A stretch of DNA of 64,000 nt, from contig JAEWMJ010000027.1 in assembly GCA_023393165.1 (NCBI GenBank), forward strand, positions 62,001 through 126,000, written 5' to 3'. The notes beneath the pieces were generated by a model. The model was not told the origin of the DNA, made no database searches, and saw nothing but the letters and a program-made list of their open reading frames with translations. The DNA comes from Bacillota bacterium (GTDB lineage Bacteria; Bacillota; Clostridia; Christensenellales; Christensenellaceae). Made by a program: the position numbers and the translations under genes. Below are positions 8,053 to 16,848 of this stretch, one piece after another; within the stretch, counting starts at the first letter, position 1, and each line of letters begins with the position of its first letter.

Positions 8053-9777
8053 TTACATATGCAAAGCGCCCTTTGAGCATCCGAGAAACGCTTCCATCAG
8101 CGCTTCTGACAAAGTGGGATGCGCGTGTACCGTTGTTCCCGCATATTCGGCCGTCGCTTCCAGGCGGATAGCCATAACAGCCTCATGAATCAGGGAAGAA
8201 GCCTCCGGCCCGATAATATGCACGCCCAATATTTCGCCAAACTGCTTGTCCGCGATCACTTTTACAAATCCTTCCCCTTCACCCAGTGTAAGCGCCTTTC
8301 CATTAGCTGCAAACGGGAATTTGAATGTGCGGATATCATAACCTTTTTCTTTGGCCTGCGCTTCTGTCAAGCCAACGTAGGCAATCTCGATGTCCGTAAA
8401 GATGCAGGAAGGAATATTCTGTTCCTCCGCTTCGGTCCTGCCGCCAAACATCCGTTCCACCGCAATAATACCCTGTTCGGATGCGGCGTGCGCAAGCTGG
8501 CATTTTCCGGTAATATCGCCTATGGCGTATACGCCGGGCAGGTTTGTGTTCATAAATGAATCCACTGCCACAAACCCTTTTGGAGTCATTTTGACTCCAA
8601 GAGATTCAAAGGCGTCTGTATTGACTCTTCTGCCAACCGCTTCTATTATGATTCCGCAGTTAACCGTATTACCGTTTGAAAGCTTAACAAGGTTTTCTTC
8701 TCCCCTTTTTTCAACGCCGTCCACGGTAATGCCGTTTAATATTTCAATGCCGTTCTTCTTCATGTCTCCGGCAAGGCACTCGGCAATATCCTGATCCACC
8801 ATGGGCAGTATGGAGGGCAGCAATTCAACAATGGTAACTTTTACGCCAAATGAATTCAAGATGCAACCGATCTCGCATCCGATGATGCCGCCTCCTACAA
8901 TCACAGCCGAAGCGGGCAGGCTTGACAAATACATCAGTTTGTCGGTATCAAATATTTCCACGCCCTCTCCGATATTCTTCAATACGGACGCCGGACGTCC
9001 GCCGGTTGCAAGCAATGTAAATTTACAGGTGAATTTTTTATCCCCTACGGTAATCTCGTGTTCTTTCTCGACTCTGGCTTCACCTTTAATGACTTCCACC
9101 TTGTTTTTTTGCATCAAAGACGCTACGCCTTTGGTCAGGCGGCCTACAACCTTATTTTTGTTTTCCATAATGGCGGCGAAATCAAATTCCGCTCCCGTCA
9201 CTTTAAACCCGTACTTGTCCGCATTCCGGATGTTTTTCCAGCGTTTTGCGCTCGCGTAAAGGGCTTTTGTAGGAATGCAGCCCCTGTTCAGGCAGGTGCC
9301 GCCAAGCTCGTCTTTTTCTATCACGCATACCTTCGCGCCAAGCTGCGCCGCCCTGAAAGCCGCGACATATCCGCCCGGCCCCGCGCCGATTATGGCAAGA
9401 TCGTAGTCATACGTTCCGCTGTCTTCCGCCAAAGGTTTTGCCTCAGTCTTCTTCGTTTCTACTGCGGGAATTTCGGCGGTTTTCTCTTCAGCCGCCGCCG
9501 GAGCGCCTTCCCGTTTGGGAAGCTCGGGGACCGCTTCCCCCTCCTCGCCTATATAGGCTATTTCCGTATTGCAGGGCGCGTCGTAACCGGCTTGATAATA
9601 TTGTTTGAGCAGTATGCCGCTGTATAATGAATCAACTTCCAATGAGGTCTTGTCCGTTTCCACTTCAAAAATATAGTCGCCTTTTTCTACCTTCTCGCCT
9701 TCATTTTTCAGCCATTTTATTATTTTTCCTTCAGTCATTGTCATGCCAAGCTTTGGCATTAAAACAAAATTACCCAT
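8053..9777 (-). CDS. acoL: Dihydrolipoyl dehydrogenase (E3) with N-terminal lipoyl domain
   Basis: A 574-residue fusion. Residues 1-80 are a lipoyl domain with the modifiable lysine in ETDKTSLEV (Lys43), followed by an Ala/Pro/Glu-rich linker (about 85-122). The rest is a flavoprotein disulfide reductase: FAD motif GAGPGGY near 132, redox-active GGTCLNRGC near 158, NAD motif GGGIIGCEIG near 295, and the C-terminal HAHPTLSEA with the catalytic His-Glu pair. It reoxidises dihydrolipoamide for the complex encoded with it and, because the neighbouring E2 has no lipoyl domain, it probably also supplies the swinging arm. It is the last gene of the operon, 12 bases after E2. The aco symbol is chosen by analogy with acetoin dehydrogenase systems; a pyruvate or other 2-oxoacid complex is possible. 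Confidence 0.88.
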   Translation of the reverse strand: MGNFVLMPKLGMTMTEGKIIKWLKNEGEKVEKGDYIFEVETDKTSLEVDSLYSGILLKQYYQAGYDAPCNTEIAYIGEEGEAVPELPKREGAPAAAEEKTAEIPAVETKKTEAKPLAEDSGTYDYDLAIIGAGPGGYVAAFRAAQLGAKVCVIEKDELGGTCLNRGCIPTKALYASAKRWKNIRNADKYGFKVTGAEFDFAAIMENKNKVVGRLTKGVASLMQKNKVEVIKGEARVEKEHEITVGDKKFTCKFTLLATGGRPASVLKNIGEGVEIFDTDKLMYLSSLPASAVIVGGGIIGCEIGCILNSFGVKVTIVELLPSILPMVDQDIAECLAGDMKKNGIEILNGITVDGVEKRGEENLVKLSNGNTVNCGIIIEAVGRRVNTDAFESLGVKMTPKGFVAVDSFMNTNLPGVYAIGDITGKCQLAHAASEQGIIAVERMFGGRTEAEEQNIPSCIFTDIEIAYVGLTEAQAKEKGYDIRTFKFPFAANGKALTLGEGEGFVKVIADKQFGEILGVHIIGPEASSLIHEAVMAIRLEATAEYAGTTVHAHPTLSEALMEAFLGCSKGALHM

Positions 9778-9789
9778 ACGTCTCCTCCA

Positions 9790-10725
9790 TTAATCCATAC
9801 ATTCAGGATTTTCGATGATCTCCTTCAGTTTTTTCATAAATTTACCGCATGTCGCTCCGTCTATATGCCGGTGATCGGAAGTAACACTGATTGCCATCAT
9901 GGGACGGATCCCGATATTGCCGTCCACCGGAACCACCTTGTCAACAATGGTCCCCACCCCCAGGATAGCCGCTTCGGGCAGATTGATGATGGGCGTAAAC
10001 TCCTGTACGGGGAAAGGCCCCATGTTGGAAATAGTAAATGTGCCGCCGCTGTATTCTTCGGGCAGCAGCTTTCCCGCTCTGGCTTTGTCGACAAGCATTT
10101 TCCGCTGGGTGGTGATTTCGGATAAAGTCTTTTGATCCGCATTTTTGATATTGGGCACAATCAGCCCGTCGTCCAGCGCAACCGCCAAACCGATATTGAT
10201 ATCCTCATGGATTTCAATATGAGTTTCACAGAATGATGAATTCATCATTATATTTTCCCTCAAAGCCATTGCGGCCGCCTTGACCAACAGATCCGAAAAT
10301 GTCGGTTTTATTCCGGTCTCCGCCATATTTTTTTCCGCAAAGGTTTTCAGATACTTTTTCAGTTCAAGCACGCATACCTCGCCATGATTCGTATACTGCG
10401 GCGCAGTCTTAAGACTTTCCTGCATGCGTTTTGCGATCACCTTGCGCATACCGTTCAGAGGAATAATTTTTCCCTGCCGGCCGGCCTTGTAAGAGAATAC
10501 ATCTGATTTACGGATGATATTTTCTTTTGGATGGATCTTTTCCAGTTCTATGCCGTAAAAACGTGCCGCCGCTTTGGCAAGCGGAGTTGCGCGAACTCCT
10601 TTAAACTGCAAAATATCGCTGAGCCGCACATAACCGCCGGTACCCGTACCCGTTATCCTTGCTATATCCAGCTTTTTGCTGCCTGCAGCCTTTTTTGCCG
10701 CAGGCGTTGCCATTACTCTAGTCAT
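9790..10725 (-). CDS. acoC: 2-oxoacid/acetoin dehydrogenase E2 acyltransferase lacking a lipoyl domain
   Basis: A 311-residue E2. It opens with a peripheral subunit-binding domain (ATPAAKK..GTGTGGYVRLSDIL, residues 6-39) and a second one (ATPLAKAAARFYGIEL, about 46-80), then the catalytic acyltransferase domain. The active-site segment is SDHRHIDGATCG near residue 283-294, with the expected His and Asp. No N-terminal lipoyl domain is present, although E2 proteins normally carry one to three. The start looks genuine because the previous gene (E1 beta) ends only 13 bases upstream. The missing domain is found on the next gene, E3. It should form the core of the complex and pass the acyl group to CoA. 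Confidence 0.88.
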   Translation of the reverse strand: MTRVMATPAAKKAAGSKKLDIARITGTGTGGYVRLSDILQFKGVRATPLAKAAARFYGIELEKIHPKENIIRKSDVFSYKAGRQGKIIPLNGMRKVIAKRMQESLKTAPQYTNHGEVCVLELKKYLKTFAEKNMAETGIKPTFSDLLVKAAAMALRENIMMNSSFCETHIEIHEDINIGLAVALDDGLIVPNIKNADQKTLSEITTQRKMLVDKARAGKLLPEEYSGGTFTISNMGPFPVQEFTPIINLPEAAILGVGTIVDKVVPVDGNIGIRPMMAISVTSDHRHIDGATCGKFMKKLKEIIENPECMD

Positions 10726-10738
10726 GCCGCTGCGCCTC

Positions 10739-11716
10739 CTATTTCAGCAATTCTTTTGCGCATTCATATATCGTTTCCACTTGCGGAACGACCTGCGCCT
10801 CCAGAGTGGGGGAATATGGTATAGGTATAAACATGCCCCCCAGCCTGCGGACCGGCCTATCCAGATAGAAAAATGCTTCACTGTCGGCTATTACCGCGGC
10901 AACTTCAGCTCCAACGCCAAAATTCTGCACGCATTCATGCGTGATCAGGACTTTTCCTGTTTTTTTCACCGAATTTATGATCGTATCCGTATCCAGGGGA
11001 GATAATGTCCGCAAATCCAAAACTTCAACATCAACGCCGTCTTTTTCCAGCATATCCGCCGCTTTTAAAACTTTTTGCAAAGTATACGAATAGCTGATGA
11101 CGGTCAGGTCTTTCCCTTCCCTTTTGATATCCGCTTTTCCAATTGGCAGCAGATACTCTTCATCCGGCACCTCGCCTTTTACGCTGTACCCTACTTTATG
11201 CTCATAAAACAATACCGGATTATCGCTGCGTATCGCGGTTTTTAAAAGTCCCTTCGCATCATATGGAGTCGACGGCGCGACTACCTGCAAACCCGGCACA
11301 TGACAGAACCATGTCTCCAGAGACTGCGAATGCTGCGCAGCCGCGCCGCTTCCGGAACCAGCCGGCGTTCTGATGACCAAGGGTACTTTTACCTGGCCGC
11401 CAAGCATAAAGCGCTGTTTTGCAGCCTGGTTCACAATGGCGTCCATTGCAACGGTAACGAAATCTGAAAACATATATTCAACTACCGGACGGTACCCTGC
11501 CATCGCCGCGCCTACAGCCATAGATGTAAATCCATTCTCCGCAATAGGCGCGTCCATGATCCTGTCTTCTCCGAATTCTTCCAGGAACCCTTTGGTTACG
11601 CCGAAGCACCCTCCGTATATGCCCATATCTTCACCAATTAAAAATACCTTATCGTCCCGGACCATCTCTTCATGCAACGCATCCGCAACAGCTTGCTTCA
11701 ATGTTATGTTCGCCAT
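10739..11716 (-). CDS. acoB: Thiamine-dependent dehydrogenase E1 component, beta subunit
   Basis: A 325-residue transketolase-like beta subunit of the PDH/acetoin dehydrogenase E1 family. Landmarks are the GEDMGIYGGCFGVTKG segment near residues 28-43, the APIAENGFTSMAVGAAMAG stretch near 76-94 that contributes to the thiamine site, and a transketolase C-terminal domain with VEVLDLRTLSPLD near 230. With the alpha subunit it decarboxylates or cleaves the substrate and acylates the lipoyl arm. It lies between E1 alpha (11 bases upstream) and E2. Substrate cannot be settled from the beta subunit. Confidence 0.9.
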   Translation of the reverse strand: MANITLKQAVADALHEEMVRDDKVFLIGEDMGIYGGCFGVTKGFLEEFGEDRIMDAPIAENGFTSMAVGAAMAGYRPVVEYMFSDFVTVAMDAIVNQAAKQRFMLGGQVKVPLVIRTPAGSGSGAAAQHSQSLETWFCHVPGLQVVAPSTPYDAKGLLKTAIRSDNPVLFYEHKVGYSVKGEVPDEEYLLPIGKADIKREGKDLTVISYSYTLQKVLKAADMLEKDGVDVEVLDLRTLSPLDTDTIINSVKKTGKVLITHECVQNFGVGAEVAAVIADSEAFFYLDRPVRRLGGMFIPIPYSPTLEAQVVPQVETIYECAKELLK

Positions 11717-11727
11717 TTGTTCTCCCC

Positions 11728-12684
11728 CTATGCGTAAACCAGCGATTGTGCTTCCTTGATCGGCAATACCGGCGAATTCATCGCGAAATTCACCGCTTCT
11801 TCCATATAGTCCTCAGCCTTCCTGCGGATATCCATCATTTCGTCCGTTGTAAAGCCGTTCTCTGCCAAATAGTTTTCAAACCTCTTTATAGGGCATTTTG
11901 CTTTCCACGCGTCCTCTTCCTCACGAGTTCTGTAGGCTCGTTTATCGCTCTTTGAATGACCCAGCCATCTGTACGTTTTTGCCTCAATCAGGGTTGGGCC
12001 GCCACCCTCGCGGGCGCGTTCGGCAGCTTCTCCGACCGCTTTCATCATTGCCAGCACATCGTTTCCGTCTGCGATCACGCCCGGAATACCATATGCCGAA
12101 GCGCGGTCGGCTATATTCGGAACTGAAATGGATTTTGATACCGGCGTCGACATTCCATAAAGATTATTTTCGCAGATATATACGATAGGCAGCTTCCAAA
12201 GGGCCGCCATGTTCAATGCTTCATGGAACGATCCGGCATTCGAAGTTCCGTCGCCAAAAAAATCTATGATGATTTTATTGCTTTTGTCTTTTTTCAATGC
12301 GAGCGCAATTCCGGTGGCAATTGCTATAGACGGCCCGATTATTCCATTTGCGCCGTAATTATTCGATTCGATGTCCACAATGTGCATGGAGCCTCCCATG
12401 CCTTTGCAAAACCCTGTCTCCCTGCCGAGCAATTCGCTCATCATTTTTTTGACATCCGCATCCTTTGCAATGCAATGGCTGTGGCCCCGGTGGCAGCTCA
12501 TCATTAAATCATCCTTACGTATTGCATATACCGCGCCGACTGCGGCGCCTTCCTGGCCGACACTCAGATGCGTTGTTCCATGTATCATGCCCTTCATGAA
12601 CATTTCATTTACACGTTCTTCAAATATCCGGGCCGCATACAATTTGTACAACATCTCTTCTGCCGTTTCCCTGCTGATTTTCAT
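11728..12684 (-). CDS. acoA: Thiamine-dependent dehydrogenase E1 component, alpha subunit
   Basis: A 318-residue E1 alpha subunit with the thiamine diphosphate motif GDGTSNAGSFHEALNM beginning at residue 144 and ending in ENN about 27 residues later. RGHSH near residue 66 and the KGMGGSMH segment near 94 are typical of this family. Length and motifs suit both acetoin dehydrogenase and PDH alpha subunits. It begins the four-gene enzyme block and lies 112 bases after the sugar kinase gene. An AGGAAGATC site precedes the ATG. The link to a sugar importer and kinase is unusual for a housekeeping PDH and argues for a dedicated catabolic role. Confidence 0.9.
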   Translation of the reverse strand: MKISRETAEEMLYKLYAARIFEERVNEMFMKGMIHGTTHLSVGQEGAAVGAVYAIRKDDLMMSCHRGHSHCIAKDADVKKMMSELLGRETGFCKGMGGSMHIVDIESNNYGANGIIGPSIAIATGIALALKKDKSNKIIIDFFGDGTSNAGSFHEALNMAALWKLPIVYICENNLYGMSTPVSKSISVPNIADRASAYGIPGVIADGNDVLAMMKAVGEAAERAREGGGPTLIEAKTYRWLGHSKSDKRAYRTREEEDAWKAKCPIKRFENYLAENGFTTDEMMDIRRKAEDYMEEAVNFAMNSPVLPIKEAQSLVYA

Positions 12685-12795
12685 TGTGATCTTCCTTTCG
12701 TTTATGCTTTAATTATTTTAAAACTTAATAATATTCCAAGCCGTATATCCCTTTTGCGCCTCCGGCCATATGCACAGACCCAATAGGGCAAAAAT

Positions 12796-14343
12796 TTAAT
12801 TATCGCTCCATTTTTTTACATAGCCGGTCTGGATCGCATACTGTTCTTTGAGAAGCGGATACAATGCCCTGTACGTTTGATAAAAATCATTATAAATCCT
12901 GACATTTTTGCTGTCCGGTTCCGTTCTGCTGGTGATCTTAATAATATGGTCGCAGGCCTGCTGGACACTTTTAAATGAGCCGCTGCCCACAGCCGCCATA
13001 ATCGCGGCTCCCGCGCTTGGCCCCTCTTCAAGATTGGTGGTCAGTACGGCCGCGTTGTAAATATCCGCCTGCATCTGCCGCCACAACGGACTTTTTGCCC
13101 CGCCCCCGGAAGCGCGCACTTCCGTAACGTTAATGCCGTATTCCTTTAAAATTTCGATCGTATCGCGCAGGCTGAACGTAACGCCTTCCATCACGCTCCT
13201 GCACATCTCCGGCAGGCCGTGGCGGTATGTCAGGCCAAAGAAGACGCCGGATGCATTCGGATCCGGATACGGAGTTCTTTCTCCGTTCAGATAAGGCAGA
13301 AAACATAATCCGCCGCTTCCCGGGCTGCTCTGAGAGGCAAGCTGCGTCATTTTATTGTAAACGTCCAGGCCCTGTTTTTCACAAATTGCTTTTTCCTCCG
13401 CAAATACGGTGTCCCTCAGCCATTTAAACGATCCGCCCGCTCCCAGAGTGCACCCAAAAAGGCACCACATGCCGGAGACCGAGTGGCAGAAACTTAATGC
13501 CGCGCGCGGATATTTATCCGCAATGCAGCGGTTCATGGCCGCAAAAACAACGCCGGAAGTCCCGATCGTTGCGGAGACAACACCCTCGCGTACAATCCCG
13601 TTGCCGATACCGCCAGCCGTCTGATCTCCCCCGCCCGCGATAACAGGTATCCCGGCTTTCAAACCCAGTTCATTTGCCACGTCAGCCTTCAGGTATCCGG
13701 CAATCTCGCAGGATTCGAACAAGGTTTCAGGCACAATACTCCTGGGAATATCCAATAATGCAAAAAGCTCATCGGACCATCTGCGGTTAAACACATCGAA
13801 CAAAAATGAACCCGAAGCGTCGGAAACCTCTGTTGCCAAAACCCCTGTGAGCATAAGCCTCAGATAATCTTTCGTAAATACAACCTTATGAATTTTCTTG
13901 TATTCTTCAGGCCGGTTTTTTCTGAGCCAAAGGAGTTTTGGCGCCCAGTACCCGGTCAAAGGATAGTTTGCGGTGATACCCAGCATCTTTTCTGTTTCCA
14001 GGATGTTTTCCACGTAGTCCCTTTCCTCAGTTGCACGCTGGTCCAGCCAGATGATACAATTGTCTATCGGATTCAGTTTCTCATCCAGACAAGTGGTGCC
14101 AAGCATCTGCGCTGTCAGGCCGACCGCTTCAATTTCCGCAGAAACGCCGCTTTTTTGCACCGCTGTTTTCACCGCGTGCCTGCAAGCATTCCACCAATCC
14201 CTTGGATCCTGCTCGGCCCATTGAGGGTGGGGCGTGATCACATCGCATTCTTTATGGCCTATGCCAAGCACGCGTCCGTCCCCGCTCAGAACAACCGCTT
14301 TTACGCCGCTGGTTCCAGCGTCAATTCCTAAAAAACTTTTCAT
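12796..14343 (-). CDS. xylB: FGGY-family carbohydrate kinase, xylulokinase-like (1)
   Basis: A 515-residue FGGY kinase with the N-terminal phosphate-binding GIDAGTSGVKAVV, the substrate segment LTAQMLGTTCLDE near residue 80, IIWLDQRA near 104, and the C-terminal ATP site RASGGGAKSPLWRQMQAD near 423-440. Overall it resembles xylulokinase, which phosphorylates D-xylulose and some 1-deoxy analogues; other pentuloses or polyols are possible. It sits between a sugar ABC importer with an activase remnant (upstream) and the thiamine complex (downstream) in one direction, so its product is probably the precursor of the complex's substrate. The symbol is tentative. Confidence 0.8.
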   Translation of the reverse strand: MKSFLGIDAGTSGVKAVVLSGDGRVLGIGHKECDVITPHPQWAEQDPRDWWNACRHAVKTAVQKSGVSAEIEAVGLTAQMLGTTCLDEKLNPIDNCIIWLDQRATEERDYVENILETEKMLGITANYPLTGYWAPKLLWLRKNRPEEYKKIHKVVFTKDYLRLMLTGVLATEVSDASGSFLFDVFNRRWSDELFALLDIPRSIVPETLFESCEIAGYLKADVANELGLKAGIPVIAGGGDQTAGGIGNGIVREGVVSATIGTSGVVFAAMNRCIADKYPRAALSFCHSVSGMWCLFGCTLGAGGSFKWLRDTVFAEEKAICEKQGLDVYNKMTQLASQSSPGSGGLCFLPYLNGERTPYPDPNASGVFFGLTYRHGLPEMCRSVMEGVTFSLRDTIEILKEYGINVTEVRASGGGAKSPLWRQMQADIYNAAVLTTNLEEGPSAGAAIMAAVGSGSFKSVQQACDHIIKITSRTEPDSKNVRIYNDFYQTYRALYPLLKEQYAIQTGYVKKWSDN

Positions 14344-14388
14344 AGTAAATAAACTCCTTCCGTATTATTTACCAATCATCGGCCGGCG

Positions 14389-14661
14389 TCAGCCGCCGAT
14401 CATAACCTTTGCTTCATTCGATTTCACTATTTGTTTTAAATTTGCAATATATTCATCCGAAGCAGTGTAAGCCCTGCGCTTATACTCCATATTTACTTTT
14501 ATCTATCGTTAAAAAAACCTCCGGGATCATACGCTTGATTCCGGAGCAGAACACCATTCGCATTTAAGCGGACAACCCTTGAAAAAAACGATCGTCCTGA
14601 TTGCGTCTCCATCATTCAAGCTGTATTTCTGAATATTAAAGATTAACCCTTTATCTTTCAT
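14389..14661 (-). pseudogene. Remnant of a glycyl-radical-enzyme activase (both ends, middle deleted)
   Basis: An ATG at 14661 opens a 44-codon frame that reads like the start of a GRE-activating radical-SAM protein: LIFNIQKYSLNDGDAIRT, then FFKGCPLKCEWCSAPES with the CxxxCxxC cluster motif, and a TGA at 14527. After 36 bases with several stops, the same frame reopens at 14490 and reads MEYKRRAYTASDEYIAN, then LKQIVKSNEAKVMIGG and a stop at 14389, which matches the tail of such proteins (the intact activase of GRE 2 ends NVIIGG). About 220 central codons are missing. It lies between the permease and kinase genes of the operon and was probably once a working operon member. Confidence 0.78.
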
Positions 14662-14684
14662 GTACCCACCTTTAAACGCTTTTC

Positions 14685-14720
14685 TTCCGGGATTATGGCG
14701 AATACGCCATAATCCCGGAA
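14685..14720. terminator. Strong hairpin after the sugar permease gene
   Basis: A perfect 16-bp stem with a 4-base loop (TTCCGGGATTATGGCG / CGCCATAATCCCGGAA), 60 bases after the permease stop. There is no U-run on either strand, so it may act as an mRNA-protecting or partial terminator structure within the operon rather than a full stop. Confidence 0.6.
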
Positions 14721-14780
14721 AAGCATGAAAAAGATAATGTGTTGGAAGCTGTTTAAAGCGCCTGCCAATGAATTACAAAT

Positions 14781-15764
14781 TTAAGTTCTTTTGGTCAGCA
14801 TTTTCCCGCTTTTTATCTGAACTGATTGGATAATCAGGATCACAATCAGCAGTACCCCTGTTATAACGTTTTGCCACATCCATGATACATCGCCCTTCAT
14901 GGTTATCAGATTGCCGATCAGGGTTATAATGATCATACCGAATACCGAATTCAGCACTTTGCCCGAACCGCCCGAAAGAAGCGTTCCTCCGATGACGACA
15001 GCCGCAACCACATCCATTTCGTACCCGGTTCCAATTGTTATTTTTCCTACGTTTGATCTTGCCGCTATAATCAGTCCTGCCAGTCCTGCAAGGGACGCGC
15101 TCAGCATATAGGTCATTATTTTCGTTTTATTGATATTTACACCCTTCATAATTACAGCATCCGCATTCCCGCCAATTGCATAGCAGTTTCTTCCATAAAC
15201 CGTATATCGCGCAACGAACATTGCAACTATGGTCACCGCGATCAGTATGATTACCGGAACGGGCAGTCCCGCCACATTGCCTTTACCGATCACCGCAAAT
15301 GCTTCATTCTTGATCGCTATGGCTTGGCCGCTTTCCGAAATCAACAGTCCAAAGCCTTTGATCCCCATCATCATTGCCAGTGTGGCAATAAAGGGCGTAA
15401 TTTTAAGCTTTGTCACAATTAATCCGTTAATAATTCCGATCGCCGCGCACACTGCTATCGGAACGACAATGAGTATGATTATATTGTCGGTTACGTTTTT
15501 ATTGATCAGCGCAGCCAAAACGCCGGATATGCCGAAAACCGAACTGACAGAAAGATCTATTCCACCGGTCAGAATAACGAATGTCATTCCCACCGCCATA
15601 ATCGCCATATAACTGGTCTGTCTTAAAATGTTCATGATATTGACACCCGAACGGAATGAATCAAACAGTATAAAGCCGGCTGCAAAAAGAATAATCATTG
15701 CTATCAGCGCTCCATTGCTGCTCAGAACATTTTTAAAACTTGACAATTTATTGCCCTTTTCCAT
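14781..15764 (-). CDS. Sugar ABC transporter permease (RbsC-like, second permease)
   Basis: A 327-residue membrane protein with about eight to ten helices, of the BPD_transp_2 family (RbsC/XylH/AraH). The signature GGIDLSVSSVFGISGV lies near residues 66-81 and the ATPase-contact segment GTLLSGGSGKVLNSVFG near 256-272. It is paired with another permease immediately upstream, so the importer probably uses a heterodimeric membrane channel. It is the last transport gene before the activase remnant. Confidence 0.88.
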   Translation of the reverse strand: MEKGNKLSSFKNVLSSNGALIAMIILFAAGFILFDSFRSGVNIMNILRQTSYMAIMAVGMTFVILTGGIDLSVSSVFGISGVLAALINKNVTDNIIILIVVPIAVCAAIGIINGLIVTKLKITPFIATLAMMMGIKGFGLLISESGQAIAIKNEAFAVIGKGNVAGLPVPVIILIAVTIVAMFVARYTVYGRNCYAIGGNADAVIMKGVNINKTKIMTYMLSASLAGLAGLIIAARSNVGKITIGTGYEMDVVAAVVIGGTLLSGGSGKVLNSVFGMIIITLIGNLITMKGDVSWMWQNVITGVLLIVILIIQSVQIKSGKMLTKRT

Positions 15765-15804
15765 AATATTTCCAACTTTCGTTTAAGATTAATCTGGCCC
15801 GGAA

Positions 15805-16848
15805 TTAGTTTTTTGAATCAACTAAAGTTTTAACGGATCCTTTCTTCTTTTTCACCGAATATTTTTTGTCTATCTGAAGATAAACAGCAAATATGATAAT
15901 TGCAGCCTTCAGGACCTGGGAATATTCATACGGAATATTGTTCATATTTACCGTCATTGTGATCAGGGTTATTATCAGGCATCCCACCGTTGTCCCAAGT
16001 ATTCTTGGCCGGCCGCCTTCCATCCTCGTTCCGCCAATCACCACTGCGGCTATCGCGTCCAATTCGATCAAATCTCCTAGGGTGGCGGTGTTGCAGCTTC
16101 CCGATCTGGCGATCGTCAGAACGCCGGCCATTCCGGCCATTGCGCCGCCAATCGCATAAACGAGCAATACCATTGCGGAAACGTTTATTCCGGACAACAG
16201 TGCGGCTCTTCGGTTATTTCCAATCGCTTCCACCGATTTTCCGAACACGGTATATTTTGCAATAATCATAAACGCAATGGTAAGCAGGACGATGTAGATC
16301 AACTGGATTGGTATTCCACCGCCGATTTTCTGCAGGCCGATCGCTGTAAAAGAATTATCCGTCACCATGAAATTCTTGGCGTCGCTTAATATTCTTGCAA
16401 TGGCCCGAAGCATGATCATCATGGCCAGGGTAATGACGATGGGCTGTATGTCAAACTTTACGACCATCAATCCGGTAAAAGCGCTGGTCAGCATACCGAA
16501 CGCAAGGCCGATGATTACCGCCAGAAACACTCCGACGACCGGAAAAAGCAACACTGTTATTACGCCCGAAAAAGCCATCACCGAACCAACTGAGATATCA
16601 ATGCCTCCGGTTGCTATTACAAAAGTCAAACCCATGCCTATGAATACGGTTGGAGCCGACTGTGTGATCAAATTCCAGAACGTATCTAGAGACATGAAAT
16701 TGTTTGTTGCAACAATATTCACTACCACCAATACGAGCAGGACAATAATTGCACCAAAAGATTTTATAAATTCGGCTTTTGCCAAAGCCTTGCTGCCGTT
16801 TGAGGATTTTGCACCCGGCGTGAGATTATTAATTATTGACATGGACAT
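15805..16848 (-). CDS. Sugar ABC transporter permease (RbsC-like, first permease)
   Basis: A 347-residue permease of the same family as its downstream neighbour, with GGIDISVGSVMAFSGV near residue 86-101 and GGTRMEGGRPRILGTTVG near 275-292. The N-terminus carries a hydrophilic extension of about 30 residues. Its start overlaps the end of the ATPase gene by 16 bases, a sign of translational coupling. Together with the other permease it forms the transmembrane part of a CUT2-type importer for a monosaccharide or related small polyol. Confidence 0.88.
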   Translation of the reverse strand: MSMSIINNLTPGAKSSNGSKALAKAEFIKSFGAIIVLLVLVVVNIVATNNFMSLDTFWNLITQSAPTVFIGMGLTFVIATGGIDISVGSVMAFSGVITVLLFPVVGVFLAVIIGLAFGMLTSAFTGLMVVKFDIQPIVITLAMMIMLRAIARILSDAKNFMVTDNSFTAIGLQKIGGGIPIQLIYIVLLTIAFMIIAKYTVFGKSVEAIGNNRRAALLSGINVSAMVLLVYAIGGAMAGMAGVLTIARSGSCNTATLGDLIELDAIAAVVIGGTRMEGGRPRILGTTVGCLIITLITMTVNMNNIPYEYSQVLKAAIIIFAVYLQIDKKYSVKKKKGSVKTLVDSKN

